Of a stretch of DNA of 64,000 nt, positions 62,592 through 64,000 are shown piece after piece. Positions within the stretch are counted from its first letter, which is position 1; every line of letters begins with the position of its first letter. The translations under genes were made by a program, and so were the position numbers. The notes under the pieces are model-generated. The model was not told the origin of the DNA. It did not search any database and was given only the letters and a program-made list of their open reading frames with translations. The DNA is taken from positions 62,001 to 126,000 of the forward strand of contig NZ_JAGUCN010000013.1 in assembly GCF_018271975.1 (NCBI RefSeq), given 5' to 3'. This DNA comes from Carboxylicivirga mesophila (GTDB taxonomy: Bacteria > Bacteroidota > Bacteroidia > Bacteroidales > Marinilabiliaceae).

Positions 62592-63200
62592 CTATAGTTG
62601 TGGTGATGAAAGATATTTCTTGCTAACATCTTTATATCCTCTCATTTTATCACCTAGTTTCTTTGAAATTGGATTTAGTTTATCCTCGTACATCTCAGCA
62701 TCATATTTCCCGTTTTCTTTTGCTTCTTTATATCCTTTTTTCAAAAGGGAATAAATGTCGTTATAAAGCGAATTTAAATCACCTGACAAATTTACAATAT
62801 CATCATCCCTAACAAGCAAATCAATTTTTTGCGAAAAAACATTTAGCTCCAAATAATTACTCCATAGTAATTGTAAACCATCTTTGTGAGTAATTATTAC
62901 ACCATCAAGATTGTCGATTATATTACTTATACATTTATTAAAGAAAATATAATAATCAATTATCACTTTTCGCTCTTCTTCATAGTATTGTTTCTCCCTT
63001 TCAGAAGCCACGTAATATTTTTGTTTTAATTCTTCTAGTTCTTTTGCATTTGAGTGTTTTATATCTTCGACCATGCTGGTCAATGCCTCGACATCTTCTT
63101 TATTAGCCTGATTCTTACCCTTCTGATGGATATAGTAAGTCAAATATCCAATTGGAATACTTAATAAAAGTAAGAGTATTGTTTCAATGGTCATAATCAT
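62592..63200 (-). CDS. Hypothetical single-pass membrane coiled-coil protein, second of a pair
   Basis: 202 aa. N-terminal helix (TIETILLLLLSIPIGYLTYYI) followed by a coiled coil (about 35-75, DIKHSNAKELEELKQKYY) and a helical soluble domain. It resembles the upstream gene in layout and motif (IK-NAKELE), so the two are distant paralogues. Its ATG overlaps the upstream stop by four bases (ATGA), indicating translational coupling. Confidence 0.65.
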   Translation of the reverse strand: MIMTIETILLLLLSIPIGYLTYYIHQKGKNQANKEDVEALTSMVEDIKHSNAKELEELKQKYYVASEREKQYYEEERKVIIDYYIFFNKCISNIIDNLDGVIITHKDGLQLLWSNYLELNVFSQKIDLLVRDDDIVNLSGDLNSLYNDIYSLLKKGYKEAKENGKYDAEMYEDKLNPISKKLGDKMRGYKDVSKKYLSSPQL

Positions 63201-63910
63201 AAATTATTTAGAAAAGCGTTAACATCTGACTGATAAACATTCATAACATCAATTAATTCATCCAATTGCTTGTCTGTTGCTTCCCTATAGTCATAAATAA
63301 GTTTTGGTATAGTTTTCTCTTTAATCTCGTAATACTTACGTTTGTTGTTGCTAGTTTTGTATTCTTCTAGCTCTTTTAATTGCTCTTTTATATCAAGAAG
63401 CAGACCTAATTTTGCTTTCCAAATTTTATTAAACTTGTCAAAGACCGTCCTAGCACTATCAACAATTATTTCATCAGAGACTATTAATTGAATCATACTT
63501 ATGCATGAGGTAATCTTAATACCTTCGTTATAAGACACATTCATCCTTTCTTTAAGAATATCAACTGTGTCTCCATCGTTATAATAAACATCTATATCAG
63601 TAATATACCGATTGAGTATAACGTAATAATCATATAGAGCTTTCTTGGCATCCTCAAAAATTATCGTTTTCTGACTTGTAAGAATCGTAAGCTGACTTTT
63701 CAGACCTTCAAGTTCTTTTGCGTTATTCTGCTTTATACCCTCTATTGTAGCTGTTATTTTACCTATTTCTTCCTTCATTGCCTGATACTCACCTTTCTTA
63801 CCCATATACTTTGAAAAACGGTATACAAAAGCACCTACGATAACTTGAACAGCAACAATAACTAGTGCTCCCCAAGTTGGGATATTAATGTAATCAATCG
63901 TTTCATGCAT
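63197..63910 (-). CDS. Hypothetical single-pass membrane coiled-coil protein, first of a pair
   Basis: 237 aa. One hydrophobic helix (WGALVIVAVQVIVGAFVY), a coiled coil with EGIKQNNAKELEGLKSQL, and a helical C-terminal domain rich in Lys and Asp. No family recognised. It is translationally coupled to the next gene. Paired membrane-anchored coiled-coil proteins of this size occur in some defence islands, but no partner nuclease or NTPase is coupled here. Confidence 0.65.
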   Translation of the reverse strand: MHETIDYINIPTWGALVIVAVQVIVGAFVYRFSKYMGKKGEYQAMKEEIGKITATIEGIKQNNAKELEGLKSQLTILTSQKTIIFEDAKKALYDYYVILNRYITDIDVYYNDGDTVDILKERMNVSYNEGIKITSCISMIQLIVSDEIIVDSARTVFDKFNKIWKAKLGLLLDIKEQLKELEEYKTSNNKRKYYEIKEKTIPKLIYDYREATDKQLDELIDVMNVYQSDVNAFLNNL

Positions 63911-64000
63911 AACGAAAAATTATTATTGGTCTATTAAATTATTCATAAGAATAGTTGTTGGTAAAAATTGGACTTGTAAAGGAGAAACAACATCCTCTTC

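Noticed and set aside
54671-64000. Complete restriction-modification system
   Set aside because: No methyltransferase motif was found, so the controller-like regulator and nuclease-like gene cannot be called a restriction-modification system.
1-64000. CRISPR arrays, rRNA genes and IS transposases
   Set aside because: No regularly spaced direct repeats, no rRNA sequence and no DDE transposase frame were seen on either strand.

Overview
This is a stretch of a Bacteroidota chromosome, most like the marine or anaerobic Bacteroidales/Marinilabiliales. Several things point there: an IntDOT-like tyrosine recombinase in which the first catalytic Arg is Ser, the exosortase N/VIT pair, an AraC regulator with an N-terminal CxxC domain, FISUMP and BNR families, several outer-membrane beta barrels, and promoters of the -33 TTG / -7 TAnnTTTG type. 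An anaerobic ergothioneine gene pair (eanB-eanA) suggests a low-oxygen lifestyle. No species can be named from the sequence alone.

Layout. 1-1.34 kb: the end of an M13 peptidase. 1.99-18.64 kb: a genomic island inserted in the 3' end of a tRNA-Arg(ACG) gene, bounded by a 15-bp direct repeat (2048-2062 and 18626-18640). Its integrase lies beside the tRNA. The cargo is a histidine kinase, a three-gene NYN/radical-SAM cassette, stress proteins, a second radical-SAM protein, an AraC-type regulator and a GT4/GH130 carbohydrate operon. 18.7-24.2 kb: core-like genes plus a second copy of the three-gene cassette. 24.2-31.9 kb: an outer-membrane porin and glycine-betaine-type ABC transporter operon downstream of eanA/eanB. 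32-39.9 kb: an orphan ExbD, a GH88/BNR polysaccharide pair, an M20 amidohydrolase/racemase pair and CorA. 39.97-40.11 kb: a 144-bp MITE-like element with perfect terminal repeats and target duplications. 40.1-45.1 kb: exosortase N, its VIT-domain target, a small winged-helix regulator and a membrane protein, with two matching operators. 45.1-54.4 kb: HrpB, GNAT, TrpB, NfeD-type protease, Tag and an M48 lipoprotein. 54.7-64 kb: an AT-rich accessory region with a PD-(D/E)XK nuclease-like protein, a divergent family-A-polymerase-like protein, a controller-like XRE regulator with a C-box-like operator, a serine recombinase and hypothetical membrane proteins.

Most notable points. (1) trpB is preceded by an unannotated 21-codon leader peptide with tandem Trp codons and a perfect terminator/antiterminator arrangement, a classical trp attenuator. 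(2) The tRNA-Arg island is fully delimited, with matching candidate arm sites at both ends. (3) The protein at 57336-58727 carries motifs matching the palm and fingers of family A polymerases but has no exonuclease domain. (4) The eanBA genes lie upstream of a betaine-class transporter with its own porin, suggesting linked synthesis and uptake of betaines or ergothioneine. (5) The NYN gene is almost identical in the two cassette copies while its neighbours have diverged, suggesting gene conversion. All calls come from reading the sequence; no database search was run.
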